Part shown: positions 44,679-54,027 of the stretch, piece by piece
Numbering within the stretch: position 1 is the stretch's first letter
How the letters are laid out: each line of letters opens with the position of its first letter
Position numbers and translations under genes: made by a program
Source of the DNA: Methylobacterium fujisawaense
GTDB taxonomy: Bacteria > Pseudomonadota > Alphaproteobacteria > Rhizobiales > Beijerinckiaceae
Assembly (NCBI RefSeq): GCF_014138435.1
Contig: NZ_JACJIM010000002.1
Coordinates: forward strand, 744,001-808,000
DNA: 64,000 nucleotides
Direction of reading: 5' to 3'
The notes under the pieces: generated by a model
Told to the model about the DNA's origin: nothing
Seen by the model: only the letters and a program-made list of their open reading frames with translations
The model's database searches: none

Positions 44679-45521
44679 ATGCGCCTCACGATCCGCACCC
44701 TTCTGACGACCGGTGCGCTGGCCGCGCTCGCGGCGTTCTCGGCCGTCGCGCTGCCCGGCCGGGCCACGGCCGCCGACGGCGTCGACGCGATCAAGAAGCG
44801 CGGGACGCTGATCGTCGGCGTGAAGGCGGATTACAAGCCGTTCGGCTTCCGCGACCCGAGTGGGACGATTATCGGCCTCGAGCCCGACCTTGCCGCCGAC
44901 CTCGCCAAGCGCCTGGGCGTGAAGCTCGAACTCGTGCCGGTCGTCTCGGCCAACCGGATCGAGTTCCTGCAGCAGGGCAAGGTCGATCTGCTGATCGCCA
45001 CCCTCTCGGACAAGCCGGAGCGCCGCCGCGTCGTCCAGGCGATCGACCCGAACTACTATTCCGACTTCGTCAACGTCCTGCTGCCCAAGTCGTCCGGCAT
45101 CACCGACTGGGCGCAGCTCAAGGGTAAGCCGGTCTGCGCCACCTCGGGGGCTTGGTACAACAAGGACGTCGCGCGGACCTACGGGGCGGAGATCGTCGCC
45201 TTCGACGGATCCGAGAAGCCGCTCTTCGCGCTCAAGCAGGGCAACTGCATCGGCTACGTTTACGACCAGAGCATGCTGCAGGGTAAGCTGCTCGACGACG
45301 ACTGGAAGGCTAACTACGCGCTGCCGCTCAAGGGCATCCTCGACGCCCCGTGGATGATGGCGGTGGCGCAGGGCAACACCACGCTCCAGGCCGCGGTCGA
45401 GGACGCCACCAAGGACTGGATGAAGACCGGCTTCATCGTCAACGAGGAGAAGAAGTGGGGCATCGAGCCGACCGCTTACTCGAAGGCGATGTACGAGAAG
45501 TACAAGAACGCGACCAACTGA
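44679..45521 (+). CDS. Polar amino acid ABC transporter substrate-binding protein
   Basis: A 280-residue periplasmic protein of the SBP_bac_3 family. I start at the ATG 44679 (AGGAAAG upstream), where MRLTIRTLLTTGALAALAAFSAVA and GRATA form the signal peptide. The mature start GVDAIKKRGTLIVGVKADYKPFGFRDPSGTIIGLEPDLAADLAKRLG and later QQGKVDLLIATLSDKPERRRVVQ are typical of glutamine/ectoine-like binding proteins. Gene order with two permeases and one ATPase gives a complete transporter; the adjacent oxidase suggests an N-methylated amino acid ligand. Confidence 0.92.
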   Translation: MRLTIRTLLTTGALAALAAFSAVALPGRATAADGVDAIKKRGTLIVGVKADYKPFGFRDPSGTIIGLEPDLAADLAKRLGVKLELVPVVSANRIEFLQQGKVDLLIATLSDKPERRRVVQAIDPNYYSDFVNVLLPKSSGITDWAQLKGKPVCATSGAWYNKDVARTYGAEIVAFDGSEKPLFALKQGNCIGYVYDQSMLQGKLLDDDWKANYALPLKGILDAPWMMAVAQGNTTLQAAVEDATKDWMKTGFIVNEEKKWGIEPTAYSKAMYEKYKNATN

Positions 45522-45558
45522 TGCGCGCCTGCACGACGAAGCCGGGCGTTCACCCGCG

Positions 45559-46308
45559 ATGATCGCCACGATCCAGGCGTGGTTCCAGCAGCTCTACGAG
45601 ACCACGGGCTTCAACTTCACAATCTTCTACGATCCCTACGACTGGGACCGGTACGTGGCCGGCCTGCGGATGACGCTAATCCTCGGGATCAGCACCATCC
45701 TGGCGAGCCTCGTCATCGGCGCCGTCGGGGCGCTCCTGCAGAGCGGGCCGTCGCGCGTCCTGCGGGCGCTGGTCAACGGCTTCGTGGTGGTGTTCCGCAA
45801 CACGCCGCCGCTCGTGCAGATCTTCTTCTTCTACTTCGGCCTCGGGACGCTGCTCCCGGACATCCGCTCGGCCGACGGCCTGCGCGCGCCGATCCTCAAC
45901 AACGTCCAGTGGGCGATCATCTCGCTGTCGCTGTTCGCGGGCGCGTTCAACGTTGAGATCTTCCGCTCCGGCATCGAGGCCGTGCCCCGGACCACGGTCG
46001 AGGCCGCCGAGGCCCTGGGCTATACCCGCTTCAAGGCCTACCGGTACGTCGTCCTGCCGCTGGCCCTGCGCGTGTGCCTGCCGGCCCTGAACAACAACCT
46101 CATCAACCTCCTGAAGACCACCACGTTGGCCTACGCCATCGCGGTCCCGGAGACCCTGTACGCGGTCAAGCAGATCTGGTCCGAGTCGCAGAACGTCCTG
46201 GAGATGATGCTGGTGCTGCTGGCGACCTACGCGGTCCTCGTCGGCGTGCTCGTCTGGATCATGCACCGCTGGGAGCGCGCCCTGCGCATCCCGGGATACG
46301 GCCGATGA
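45559..46308 (+). CDS. Polar amino acid ABC transporter permease 1
   Basis: A 249-residue inner-membrane permease of the His/Glu/Gln family. VVVFRNTPPLVQIFFFYFGLGTLLP is the HisM/GlnP motif near residues 75-100; the coupling loop is EAAEALGYTRFKAYRYVVLPLALRVCLPALNNNLI. Five TM helices. It overlaps the next permease by four bases (ATGA), so the heterodimer partners are made together. Confidence 0.92.
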   Translation: MIATIQAWFQQLYETTGFNFTIFYDPYDWDRYVAGLRMTLILGISTILASLVIGAVGALLQSGPSRVLRALVNGFVVVFRNTPPLVQIFFFYFGLGTLLPDIRSADGLRAPILNNVQWAIISLSLFAGAFNVEIFRSGIEAVPRTTVEAAEALGYTRFKAYRYVVLPLALRVCLPALNNNLINLLKTTTLAYAIAVPETLYAVKQIWSESQNVLEMMLVLLATYAVLVGVLVWIMHRWERALRIPGYGR

Positions 46309-47156
46309 GCGCCCCAGATTCGCAGGGCCGGCGACCGGGGGACCTGCCGGTCCTCCTGCCGTTCGCGCTCCCAAAGGACCGCGCAGCGTCGCGCCTGCGC
46401 CCGGCCCATCTCCGGCTGCTCGCCGGGCTCGCCGTCGTCGCCGTCCCGGCCTGGGCGCAGGGCGGGGCCGCCGCGCTGTCGCCGCTGGAGGTCGTGATCA
46501 AGTGGGCGCCGCTCCTGCTCACGGGCTTCGCCTTTAACGTGGCGATCTCGCTGATGGCGATGGCGATCGGCACGGTGGCGGGCATCGGGCTCGGGCTGGC
46601 CATGCTGGCGGAGGGGCGGATCCTGCCCCGCCTCGCGTGGTGCGCCACGCAGGTGTTCCGCAACGTGCCCTGGCTGGTGCTGCTGTTCTTCGTGATGTTC
46701 CTCGTGCCGTTCCAGATCACGGTGTTCGGCCTCCGCGTGCCGCTGCCCGACTGGGTGAAGGCGACCTTCGGCTTCAGCCTGCCGGTCATGGCCAACGTCG
46801 CCGAGATCGTCCGCGGCGCGGTGCGCTCGGTGCCGAACACCCAGTGGGAGGCCGCCGAATCCCTGGCCTTCACCCGGCGGCAGACGATGTGGCGCATCAT
46901 CCTGCCCCAGTGCGCAAAGCGGATGCTGCCGCCCTGGATGAACGTCTATTCGCTGATCGCGATGGCGACGGTGCAGGCGTCGATCGTCGGCGTCACCGAG
47001 ATGCTGACGCTGACCGCACAGGTGCACGCCGCCGAGGGCGGCCGCCCCGAGCTGTTCGCCCCGCTCTACGGCTTCGCCCTGCTCTGCTTCTTCCTCTACT
47101 GCTACCCGATCGACCGGTTCACCGCCGCCCTGGAACGCCGCTTCGAGACCCGTTGA
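46305..47156 (+). CDS. Polar amino acid ABC transporter permease 2, long N-terminus
   Basis: A 283-residue permease of the same family as permease 1. The core holds QVFRNVPWLVLLFFVMFLVPF and EAAESLAFTRRQTMWRIILPQCAKRMLPPWMNVYSLIA. Ahead of it is an extra segment of about 60 residues: a polar 40-residue head, then HLRLLAGLAVVAVPAWAQGG, which looks like an additional TM helix or signal-type sequence. Such a head is unusual in this family, where the first helix normally follows within 20 residues. Confidence 0.9.
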   Translation: MSAPDSQGRRPGDLPVLLPFALPKDRAASRLRPAHLRLLAGLAVVAVPAWAQGGAAALSPLEVVIKWAPLLLTGFAFNVAISLMAMAIGTVAGIGLGLAMLAEGRILPRLAWCATQVFRNVPWLVLLFFVMFLVPFQITVFGLRVPLPDWVKATFGFSLPVMANVAEIVRGAVRSVPNTQWEAAESLAFTRRQTMWRIILPQCAKRMLPPWMNVYSLIAMATVQASIVGVTEMLTLTAQVHAAEGGRPELFAPLYGFALLCFFLYCYPIDRFTAALERRFETR

Positions 47157-47160
47157 AACC

Positions 47161-47940
<780 letters not shown>

Positions 47941-47967
47941 GGCCCTCCGGTCCGGACTGGGACCGCG

Positions 47968-48858
47968 TCAGCGCGGCCCGGCCTCCTGCGCGACGATGTG
48001 GTCGGCGATCGCCCCGGCGGTGGTGAGCCAGATGTCGCCGCGGTGGTCGGCGATGTGCTGGAGCGCCCGCCGCAGGGGCCGCAGCCGGTGCGGTCGTCCG
48101 ACGATGTAGGGGTGGAGCGCGATGCCCATGACGAGGGGCGCACGCCGGGACTGCTCCAACATCTCGTCGAAGGCGTCGACGATGGCGTCCGCGAACTGGC
48201 GACCCGTCTCCTTGCGGGCGACGATGGCGGGGATGTCGTTGAGTTCCTGCGGGTACGGCACCGTCAGGATCCGGCCGCCGTTGCGGGTCGCGAACCACGT
48301 AGGCTGGTCGTCGTGGTCCCAGTCCAGCAGGTAGCGGTAGCCTGCCTCGGCGAGCAGGTCGGGCGTCACCCGCGACTGCGAGATCCAGGGGCTGAGCCAG
48401 CCGGAAGGCGGGCGGCCTTCCTGCGCGGCGATCACCGCCGTCGTCTCGGCGATCAGGGTCCGCTCGGCGGCCTCGTCGAGGGTGCCCTGCCGCTCCGCGT
48501 TGGTCCGCCCGTGGCCGACGATCTCGTCGCCGCGGGCGCGGAACGCCTCGATCAGCCCGGGGCAGTCCCGGTAGAGGTTGCTGTTGACCAGCACGCTCGC
48601 GGGCATCGCCAGGGCGTCCAGCATCTCGGCGATCCGCCACGCGCCGACCCGGTTGCCCCAGTCGCGCCACGCGTAGTTGAGCACGTCCGGCTGCGGGCCG
48701 CCCGGCGCCAGCTCGGCGCCCAGGCCCTCGCCGAACGCGAAGGTCTCCAGGTTCAGCCCGACATAGACGGCGAGGCGCTTACCCTCGGGCCAGTCGTAGA
48801 CCGGCCGGTCCGGGAGCGCGCTGTAGCTGTAGCGGCCGTGGCCCGCATTCGTGTCCAT
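47968..48858 (-). CDS. Polysaccharide deacetylase/PuuE-like amidohydrolase
   Basis: A 296-residue protein of the NodB-fold deacetylase family, resembling the PuuE allantoinase branch: GKRLAVYVGLNLETFAFGEG, NYAWRDWGNRVGAWRIAEML, EIVGHGRTNAERQGTL and GWLSPWISQSRVTPDLLAEAGYRYLLDWDHDDQP. These replace the strict metal triad of chitin deacetylases. It is cytosolic (no signal). Situated just downstream of a branched-chain-type ABC transporter gene set on the same strand, it probably hydrolyses the imported amide or ring compound. The exact substrate is unknown. Confidence 0.85.
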   Translation of the reverse strand: MDTNAGHGRYSYSALPDRPVYDWPEGKRLAVYVGLNLETFAFGEGLGAELAPGGPQPDVLNYAWRDWGNRVGAWRIAEMLDALAMPASVLVNSNLYRDCPGLIEAFRARGDEIVGHGRTNAERQGTLDEAAERTLIAETTAVIAAQEGRPPSGWLSPWISQSRVTPDLLAEAGYRYLLDWDHDDQPTWFATRNGGRILTVPYPQELNDIPAIVARKETGRQFADAIVDAFDEMLEQSRRAPLVMGIALHPYIVGRPHRLRPLRRALQHIADHRGDIWLTTAGAIADHIVAQEAGPR

Positions 48859-48870
48859 GTGGAGACCCTG

Positions 48871-51339
48871 TTACGCCGCACCGAGATAGGCCGCTTCCAG
48901 CCCCTTGTCCGCCGACAGCGCCGCGGCGGTTCCGCGCGCGACCACCCGGCCCTGCTCCAGCACGTAGCCGCGGTCGGCGACCGTGAGGGCGAGCGCGGCC
49001 ATCTGGTCGACGATCAGGATGGTGACGCCCTCGTCGCGCAGTTCGGCCACGGTGGCGTAGAGGGCGTTGATCATCGCCGGGGCGAGGCCCAGCGACGGCT
49101 CGTCCAGGAGCAGGATGCGCGGATGCGCCATCAACCCGCGGGCGATGGCCAGCATCTGCTGCTCGCCGCCGGAGAGCAGGCCCGCCCGGCTCGCCGCCCG
49201 GTCCCGCAGCCGCGGGAACCGGTCGAGCAGGCGCTCGACCTCGGCCGGGTCGATCGGCGTCCCGCGTCCGAAGGCGCCGAGGCGGATGTTCTCGACGACG
49301 CTGAGCTCCGGGAAGACCTGTCGGCCCTCCGGCACCAGGACGAGGCCGCTGCGGGCGATCCGGTGCGCGGGCAGCGCCTCGACGCGCCGGTCGTCGAACA
49401 CGATCGATCCCGCCACCGGGCGCAGCAGTCCCGCCAGAGCCCGCATGGCCGTGGACTTACCGGCGCCGTTGGCGCCCAGCAGGGCGACGGTCTCGCCCGG
49501 CCGCACGTCGAGATGGATGCCCTCGAGGACGGGCGCGGCGCCGTAGCCGGCCGTCAGGTCGAGGACGGAGAGGACGGCATCCGCCGACCCCTGCCACGGC
49601 GTGCTTCGCGGCCGGGCGGGCGTGTCGGCGCCGCCGAGATAGGCGCGCAGGACGGCCGGGTCGCGCCGGATCTCGGCGGGCGTGCCGCGTGCGATCGGGC
49701 GCCCGGCATCCATGACGAGGATGTGGTCGGAGATGCCCATCACCAGCGGCATGTCGTGCTCGACCAGGACGACCGCGACGCCGCTGTCGGCGATCCGGCG
49801 GATCAGGCCGGCCAGCCGGTCGGTGTCGGCCCGCGACAGGCCGGCGGCGGGCTCGTCGAGAAGCAGCACCGTGGGGCCGCCGGCGAGCGCCCGGGCGATC
49901 TCCACGAGCCGCCGGTCGACATGGGGCAATTCGGCGGCCAAGCGGTCGAGGGCGCCCCGGTAGCCGACGAACGCGAGGAGCGACGCGGCCGTCGCGCGGT
50001 CCTGCGCCTGCGCGCGGCGCCACAGCCGGCCCGGCGCGAAGCCGAGGGCGACGTTGTCGACCACCGGGAGCGAGCCGAACAGGCGCGTGGTCTGGTAGGT
50101 GCGCGCGATGCCGGCGCGGGCGACGACGTGCGCCGGCCGGCCGGCGAGGTCGCGTCCGCCCAGGCGGATCGCCCCGGCGGTCGGGCGGTAGAAGCCCGAG
50201 ATCATGTTCAGCACGGTGGTCTTGCCGGCCCCGTTCGGGCCGATCACGCTGGTGACCGCCGCCGGCTGGGCGGTGAGGTCGACCCCCTCCGCAGCCGTGA
50301 TGCCGCCGAAACGGATGCCGATGCCCTCGAGGACCAGGGGATCGCGCGCCGTCGTGCCGGCCAGCGACACCTCTTCGCTGTCCCCGGCGGCCGGCGCGGC
50401 GCGGCCGCGGGGCAGCAGCCGGGCTAGGCTGCCGACCAGCCCCGAGGGCACCAGCCAGAGCACCGCGAGGGTCGCGACCCCGAAGAACAGCAGGCGGTAC
50501 TCGGCGAGGCCGGACAGCGCCTCCGGCAGCAGCACGGTGACGAGCGCCCCGAGGAGCGGGCCGAGCACCGTGCCGGCACCGCCGACGATCACCGACAGGA
50601 CGAACAGGATCGACTGCGAGAACGGGAACGAGCTCGGCGCGATGAACAGCATCAGCGGCGGCAGGACAGCCCCCGCGAGGCCGGTCAGGGCCGCGGAGAT
50701 CGCGAAGGCCAGGGCCTTCACCCGGACCGGATCGAAGCCCAGCGCCGCGGCCGCGACGTCGGCGTCGCGCACGGCGCGCATCGCCCGGCCGAGGCGGCTG
50801 CGGGCGAGGAGGTCGAACCCGGCGAGGCTCGCGCCGGCCGCGAGCACCGCCAGCACCGCGAGGCCGGCCGGCGAGAGCGGCTCACCGAGGAGGCTCGGCG
50901 CATCGGTCACGACGAGGCCGTTCTGGCCGCCGGTCAGCTCGCCGCCCTCGATCAGGCCGTGCTCGACAATGAAGCCGAAGGCGATCGTCAGCATGGCGAG
51001 GTAGGGGCCCTTCACCCGCATCGCAGGCACCGCCACGAGGCCGCCGACGAGCGCCGCGATCAGCGCCGCCGCCGGGAGTGCCAGCCAGAAACTGACGCCG
51101 TGGAGCGTCAGGATCGCGCTCGCGTAGGCGCCGATCGCGTAGAAGCCGGCATGGCCGAACGAGATCAGCCCGGTCAGGCCGAGGAGCACGTTGAGGCCGA
51201 CCCCCGCCACCGTCGTCAGCGCCACGAGGGCGATCACGAAGTGGCTGTAGCCCGCGGTCAGCGCGACGAGGCCGAGCGCGGCGGCGGTGAGGCCGGCGAT
51301 GCCGAGCCGCATCGCCGGAGCCGAGCGCAGGTACGGCAT
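48871..51339 (-). CDS. Fused ABC transporter: LivM-type permease, LivG-type ATPase and LivF-type ATPase
   Basis: One continuous 822-codon frame. Residues 1-310 are a LivM permease (GLNVLLGLTGLISFGHAGFYAIGAYA; AVRDADVAAAALGFDPVRVKALAFAISAALTGLAG). Residues 335-570 are a LivG-type ATPase with Walker A GPNGAGKTT at 367-375 and Walker B VLLLDEPAAGLS near 491; its signature segment reads LPHVDRRLVEIARAL instead of a Gly-containing LSGGQ-like form. Residues 590-822 are a LivF-type ATPase with GANGAGKST at 622-630, LLSGGEQQML at 721 and LLLDEPSLGLAP at 743. LivM-LivG fusions are known; joining all three is unusual. Confidence 0.93.
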   Translation of the reverse strand: MPYLRSAPAMRLGIAGLTAAALGLVALTAGYSHFVIALVALTTVAGVGLNVLLGLTGLISFGHAGFYAIGAYASAILTLHGVSFWLALPAAALIAALVGGLVAVPAMRVKGPYLAMLTIAFGFIVEHGLIEGGELTGGQNGLVVTDAPSLLGEPLSPAGLAVLAVLAAGASLAGFDLLARSRLGRAMRAVRDADVAAAALGFDPVRVKALAFAISAALTGLAGAVLPPLMLFIAPSSFPFSQSILFVLSVIVGGAGTVLGPLLGALVTVLLPEALSGLAEYRLLFFGVATLAVLWLVPSGLVGSLARLLPRGRAAPAAGDSEEVSLAGTTARDPLVLEGIGIRFGGITAAEGVDLTAQPAAVTSVIGPNGAGKTTVLNMISGFYRPTAGAIRLGGRDLAGRPAHVVARAGIARTYQTTRLFGSLPVVDNVALGFAPGRLWRRAQAQDRATAASLLAFVGYRGALDRLAAELPHVDRRLVEIARALAGGPTVLLLDEPAAGLSRADTDRLAGLIRRIADSGVAVVLVEHDMPLVMGISDHILVMDAGRPIARGTPAEIRRDPAVLRAYLGGADTPARPRSTPWQGSADAVLSVLDLTAGYGAAPVLEGIHLDVRPGETVALLGANGAGKSTAMRALAGLLRPVAGSIVFDDRRVEALPAHRIARSGLVLVPEGRQVFPELSVVENIRLGAFGRGTPIDPAEVERLLDRFPRLRDRAASRAGLLSGGEQQMLAIARGLMAHPRILLLDEPSLGLAPAMINALYATVAELRDEGVTILIVDQMAALALTVADRGYVLEQGRVVARGTAAALSADKGLEAAYLGAA

Positions 51340-51343
51340 CGCG

Positions 51344-52213
51344 TCAGACCTTGTTGACCGCGGCGCGGCCGAGCAGGCCGTCGGGGCGCAGGGTGAGGGC
51401 CAGGATGATCACCGAGAACACCACGAGCTGCGTGTAGGTCGAGCCGAGGGTCGCGGTGACGCCGGCCTCGACGAGGCCGTAGAGCAGCCCCGCCAGGATC
51501 ACCCCGGTGGCGGAGCCGATGCCGCCGAGGATCGCCACCGCGAAGGCCTTGATGCCGAACAGCGTGCCGAGTTCGGCCGAGACCGAGAAGAGCGGCGCGA
51601 TCAGGAGGCCCGCGATGCCGGCCAGCACCGCCGAGAGCGCGAAGGCGCAGGCCACGGTGCGGCGCACGTCGATGCCCATCAGGCGGGCGGCGTCGGCGTT
51701 CTGCGCCACGGCGAGGAGGACGCGGCCGAGATCGGTCCGGCGGAACACCGTGCGGATCGCGAAGGCGAGCGCGATCCCGACCACCGGGATCACGAGCTGC
51801 AGCGGGTAGATGCCGGTCCCGAGGATCTCAACGGGCTTCGTCGCCAGCGGCGAGGGCAGGCTGCGCGGCTCCTTGCCGAAGGTGAACAGCACGGTGTTGT
51901 CGAGGACGATGCCGCCCGCCACCGTCGCCAGGAGCCACGCGTCCGAGCCGCGGGCCACGAACGGGCGGACCAGCGCCCGCTCGACCACGAGGCCGAACAG
52001 GGCGCAGCCGGCAAGCGCCAGGACGATCGCGGCCGGCATCGGCCAGCCGAGGGTGACGCCCAGCGTATAGGCCAGGACCGCGCCCAGGGTGACGACGCTG
52101 CCCTGCGCGAAGTTCACGGTCCCCGACACCGCGTAGGTCACGTGGAAGCCCAGGGCCACGAGCCCGTACATGCTGCCGAGGCCGAGGCCGCTGACGAGGA
52201 TGGAGGTCAGCAT
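51344..52213 (-). CDS. Branched-chain amino acid-type ABC permease (LivH-like)
   Basis: A 289-residue inner-membrane permease. LGSMYGLVALGFHVTYAVSGTVNFAQGSVVTLGAVLA is the LivH start; AQNADAARLMGIDVRRTVACAFALSAVLAGIAGLLIAP is the coupling region. It pairs with the permease part of the fused protein, whose start lies four bases downstream. Eight TM helices are visible. Confidence 0.92.
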   Translation of the reverse strand: MLTSILVSGLGLGSMYGLVALGFHVTYAVSGTVNFAQGSVVTLGAVLAYTLGVTLGWPMPAAIVLALAGCALFGLVVERALVRPFVARGSDAWLLATVAGGIVLDNTVLFTFGKEPRSLPSPLATKPVEILGTGIYPLQLVIPVVGIALAFAIRTVFRRTDLGRVLLAVAQNADAARLMGIDVRRTVACAFALSAVLAGIAGLLIAPLFSVSAELGTLFGIKAFAVAILGGIGSATGVILAGLLYGLVEAGVTATLGSTYTQLVVFSVIILALTLRPDGLLGRAAVNKV

Positions 52214-52221
52214 CGCGGGGC

Positions 52222-53403
52222 TCAGTTGGTCACCGCGACGATCTCACCGTCCTTGAAGCGGGTGAACACGTAGTCGTTCGGGCCGAGTGCGTCGTGCTGG
52301 CCGGGGGCGAAGGGCTTGTCGTAGGTTTTGATCAGGCCCGGATAGGTGCCGATCTTGTAGAAGCCGTCGCGGACCTTCGGGCCCTCGGTGGAACCCGCGG
52401 CCTGGATGGCGAGCGCCAGCAGGTGCGTGGCGTCGTAGGCGTTGGCGATGCCGACGGCGGGGGTGACGTCGGCCATCGACTTGATCGCCGGGTACTTGGC
52501 CTTGAGCGCGTCCAGCACCGTGTTCGCCTTCGGCGACGTGTTGCCCGCGAAGGTGAAGGTCTGGATGAAGTGGACCTTGGCGGCGCTCGGGCCGGCGAGC
52601 TCGTCGAAGCGGCCGCCCGCCGGCCCCCAATGCGAGACGACCGGCACCGACCAGCCCATCCGGTCGAGGGACTTCACCACCTGGGCCGAGGGACCGACAT
52701 TGCCGACAAGGAACAGCGCGTCGGCCCCGGCCTCCTTCAGCCTGGACAGCTGGGGCACCATGTCGACGTCGTTGGCTTCGTACTTCTCGATGCCCGCCGC
52801 CGGGAGGTTGGCCGCCTGCAGGGCGTCCTTGAGGCCCTTCTGGTTCGACTCGCCCCAGGCGTTGTTGACGAGGATCATCCCGGGCTTCTTCGCCCCGTAG
52901 GTCTTCACCGCGTAGGCGACCAGCGCCTCGTCGACGAGGGCATCGACCGCCGAGACCCGGAAGGCGTAATTGTCGGCGGCACCGTTGCGGGTGATGCCGG
53001 TGCCGGCCGCCCAGGGGCCGATGAACGGCACCTTCATCTGGTTGGCGATGGGCACGATCGCCATCGAGACCGGCGTGTCGAGGCCGCCGACCACCGCGAC
53101 GACGCCGACCCGCTGGATCAGCTCGCGGGTCGCCAGCACGCCCTTGGACGGGTTGGCCTCGTCGTCGCGGGCCACCAGCTCGAGCGGACGCCCGAGGACG
53201 CCGCCCTTGGCGTTGATCTCGTCGATGGCAAGCCCGATCCCGCGGGAGATCGCCTCGCCGGATTTCGCGGACTGGCCGCTCAGGGCCGTCACGAGGCCGA
53301 TCTTGACGGTGTCGGCCGCCTGCGCGGTCGAGACCGCAAGGCCGAGCAGCGCGCTCGTCGTCACCGCGAAGCGGCGCAGGGTCGGGGGCAGGAAGGAGGC
53401 CAT
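52222..53403 (-). CDS. Branched-chain amino acid-type ABC transporter substrate-binding protein
   Basis: A 393-residue periplasmic protein. I start at the ATG 53401-53403 behind GGAGA; the signal peptide is RRFAVTTSALLGLAVSTAQA. The mature protein starts ADTVKIGLVTALSGQSAKSGEAISRGIGLAIDEINAKGG, the Peripla_BP_6/LivK pattern, and contains FIGPWAAGTGITRNGAADNYAFRVSAVD. It is the first gene of the fused-transporter operon. The ligand is unknown; the PuuE-like enzyme at the end of the operon hints at an amide or nitrogen heterocycle. Confidence 0.92.
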   Translation of the reverse strand: MASFLPPTLRRFAVTTSALLGLAVSTAQAADTVKIGLVTALSGQSAKSGEAISRGIGLAIDEINAKGGVLGRPLELVARDDEANPSKGVLATRELIQRVGVVAVVGGLDTPVSMAIVPIANQMKVPFIGPWAAGTGITRNGAADNYAFRVSAVDALVDEALVAYAVKTYGAKKPGMILVNNAWGESNQKGLKDALQAANLPAAGIEKYEANDVDMVPQLSRLKEAGADALFLVGNVGPSAQVVKSLDRMGWSVPVVSHWGPAGGRFDELAGPSAAKVHFIQTFTFAGNTSPKANTVLDALKAKYPAIKSMADVTPAVGIANAYDATHLLALAIQAAGSTEGPKVRDGFYKIGTYPGLIKTYDKPFAPGQHDALGPNDYVFTRFKDGEIVAVTN

Positions 53404-53533
53404 GGCGTGTCTCCGAGGGCGGGTCGCCCCAGAAGACCGCAACCTCCATGCCAGCGAGATTCCGGTGCTCGGCCGCTCCCGGCGCCGCGTGCGTGCACCC
53501 TCGGAGGCATATTGTGCTCAATCACGTGTCAAA

Positions 53534-53556
53534 GTGCATACACTTCCTGCATGCAC
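53534..53556. promoter_or_regulatory. Inverted repeat between divergent genes, possible GntR operator
   Basis: GTGCAT (53534-53539) and ATGCAC (53551-53556) face each other across 11 bases in the AT-richer centre of the divergent promoter region of the transporter operon and the NTF2-like gene. The nearby GntR gene makes it a candidate binding site. Confidence 0.35.
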
Positions 53557-53600
53557 GGACCGGCCTTTTGCGGCACGTTAGGGCCGACAGGAGGCCTGCC

Positions 53601-54017
53601 ATGACCGATGTGACCCACAGCGCGGCGACCGCGCGCGACGCCGCCAACGTCACCGCCTATCTCGAGGCCTCGATGGTCCCGGATCCCGAGACGGCCGCCC
53701 GCTACATGGCGCCGGGCACCCGGATCGTGTTCACCGGCGCGCGGGTCTTCAACCATCCGTCCGAGGTCACGGCCTTCAATGCCGGGCGCTACGCCTGGGT
53801 GAAGAAGCGGATGGAGCGGCTGGACGTGGTCCCGGGCGACGGCGTCACGACGGTCTACAGCCTCGGGACGCTCTACGGCGCCTGGCCGGACGGCACGCCC
53901 TTCGAGGGCAACCGCTACGTCGACCGCTTCACCGTGCGCGACGGCCTGATCGTCGGGATGGAGGTCTGGAACGACAGCGCAGAGCGTCTGCTGACGAAGC
54001 ACGGCCTCACGGCCTGA
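53601..54017 (+). CDS. NTF2-like/SnoaL-type small protein
   Basis: A 138-residue cytosolic protein with the NTF2-like pattern: VTAYLEASMVPDPETAARYMAPGTRIVFTGARVFN, YAWVKKRMERLDVVPGDGVTTVYSLGTLYG, and FEGNRYVDRFTVRDGLIVGMEVWNDSAE. The ATG at 53601 has CAGGAGG upstream. It is divergent from the fused-transporter operon and convergent with a GntR gene 10 bases beyond its stop. A small isomerase, cyclase or hydrolase in the same catabolic route is plausible; no reaction can be assigned. Confidence 0.82.
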   Translation: MTDVTHSAATARDAANVTAYLEASMVPDPETAARYMAPGTRIVFTGARVFNHPSEVTAFNAGRYAWVKKRMERLDVVPGDGVTTVYSLGTLYGAWPDGTPFEGNRYVDRFTVRDGLIVGMEVWNDSAERLLTKHGLTA

Positions 54018-54027
54018 CGCCGAAGGC

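Noticed and set aside
47998..50427. Long plus-strand frame (809 codons) opposite the deacetylase and fused ABC genes
   Set aside because: It is the complement of clear ABC and deacetylase genes and has no recognisable sequence.
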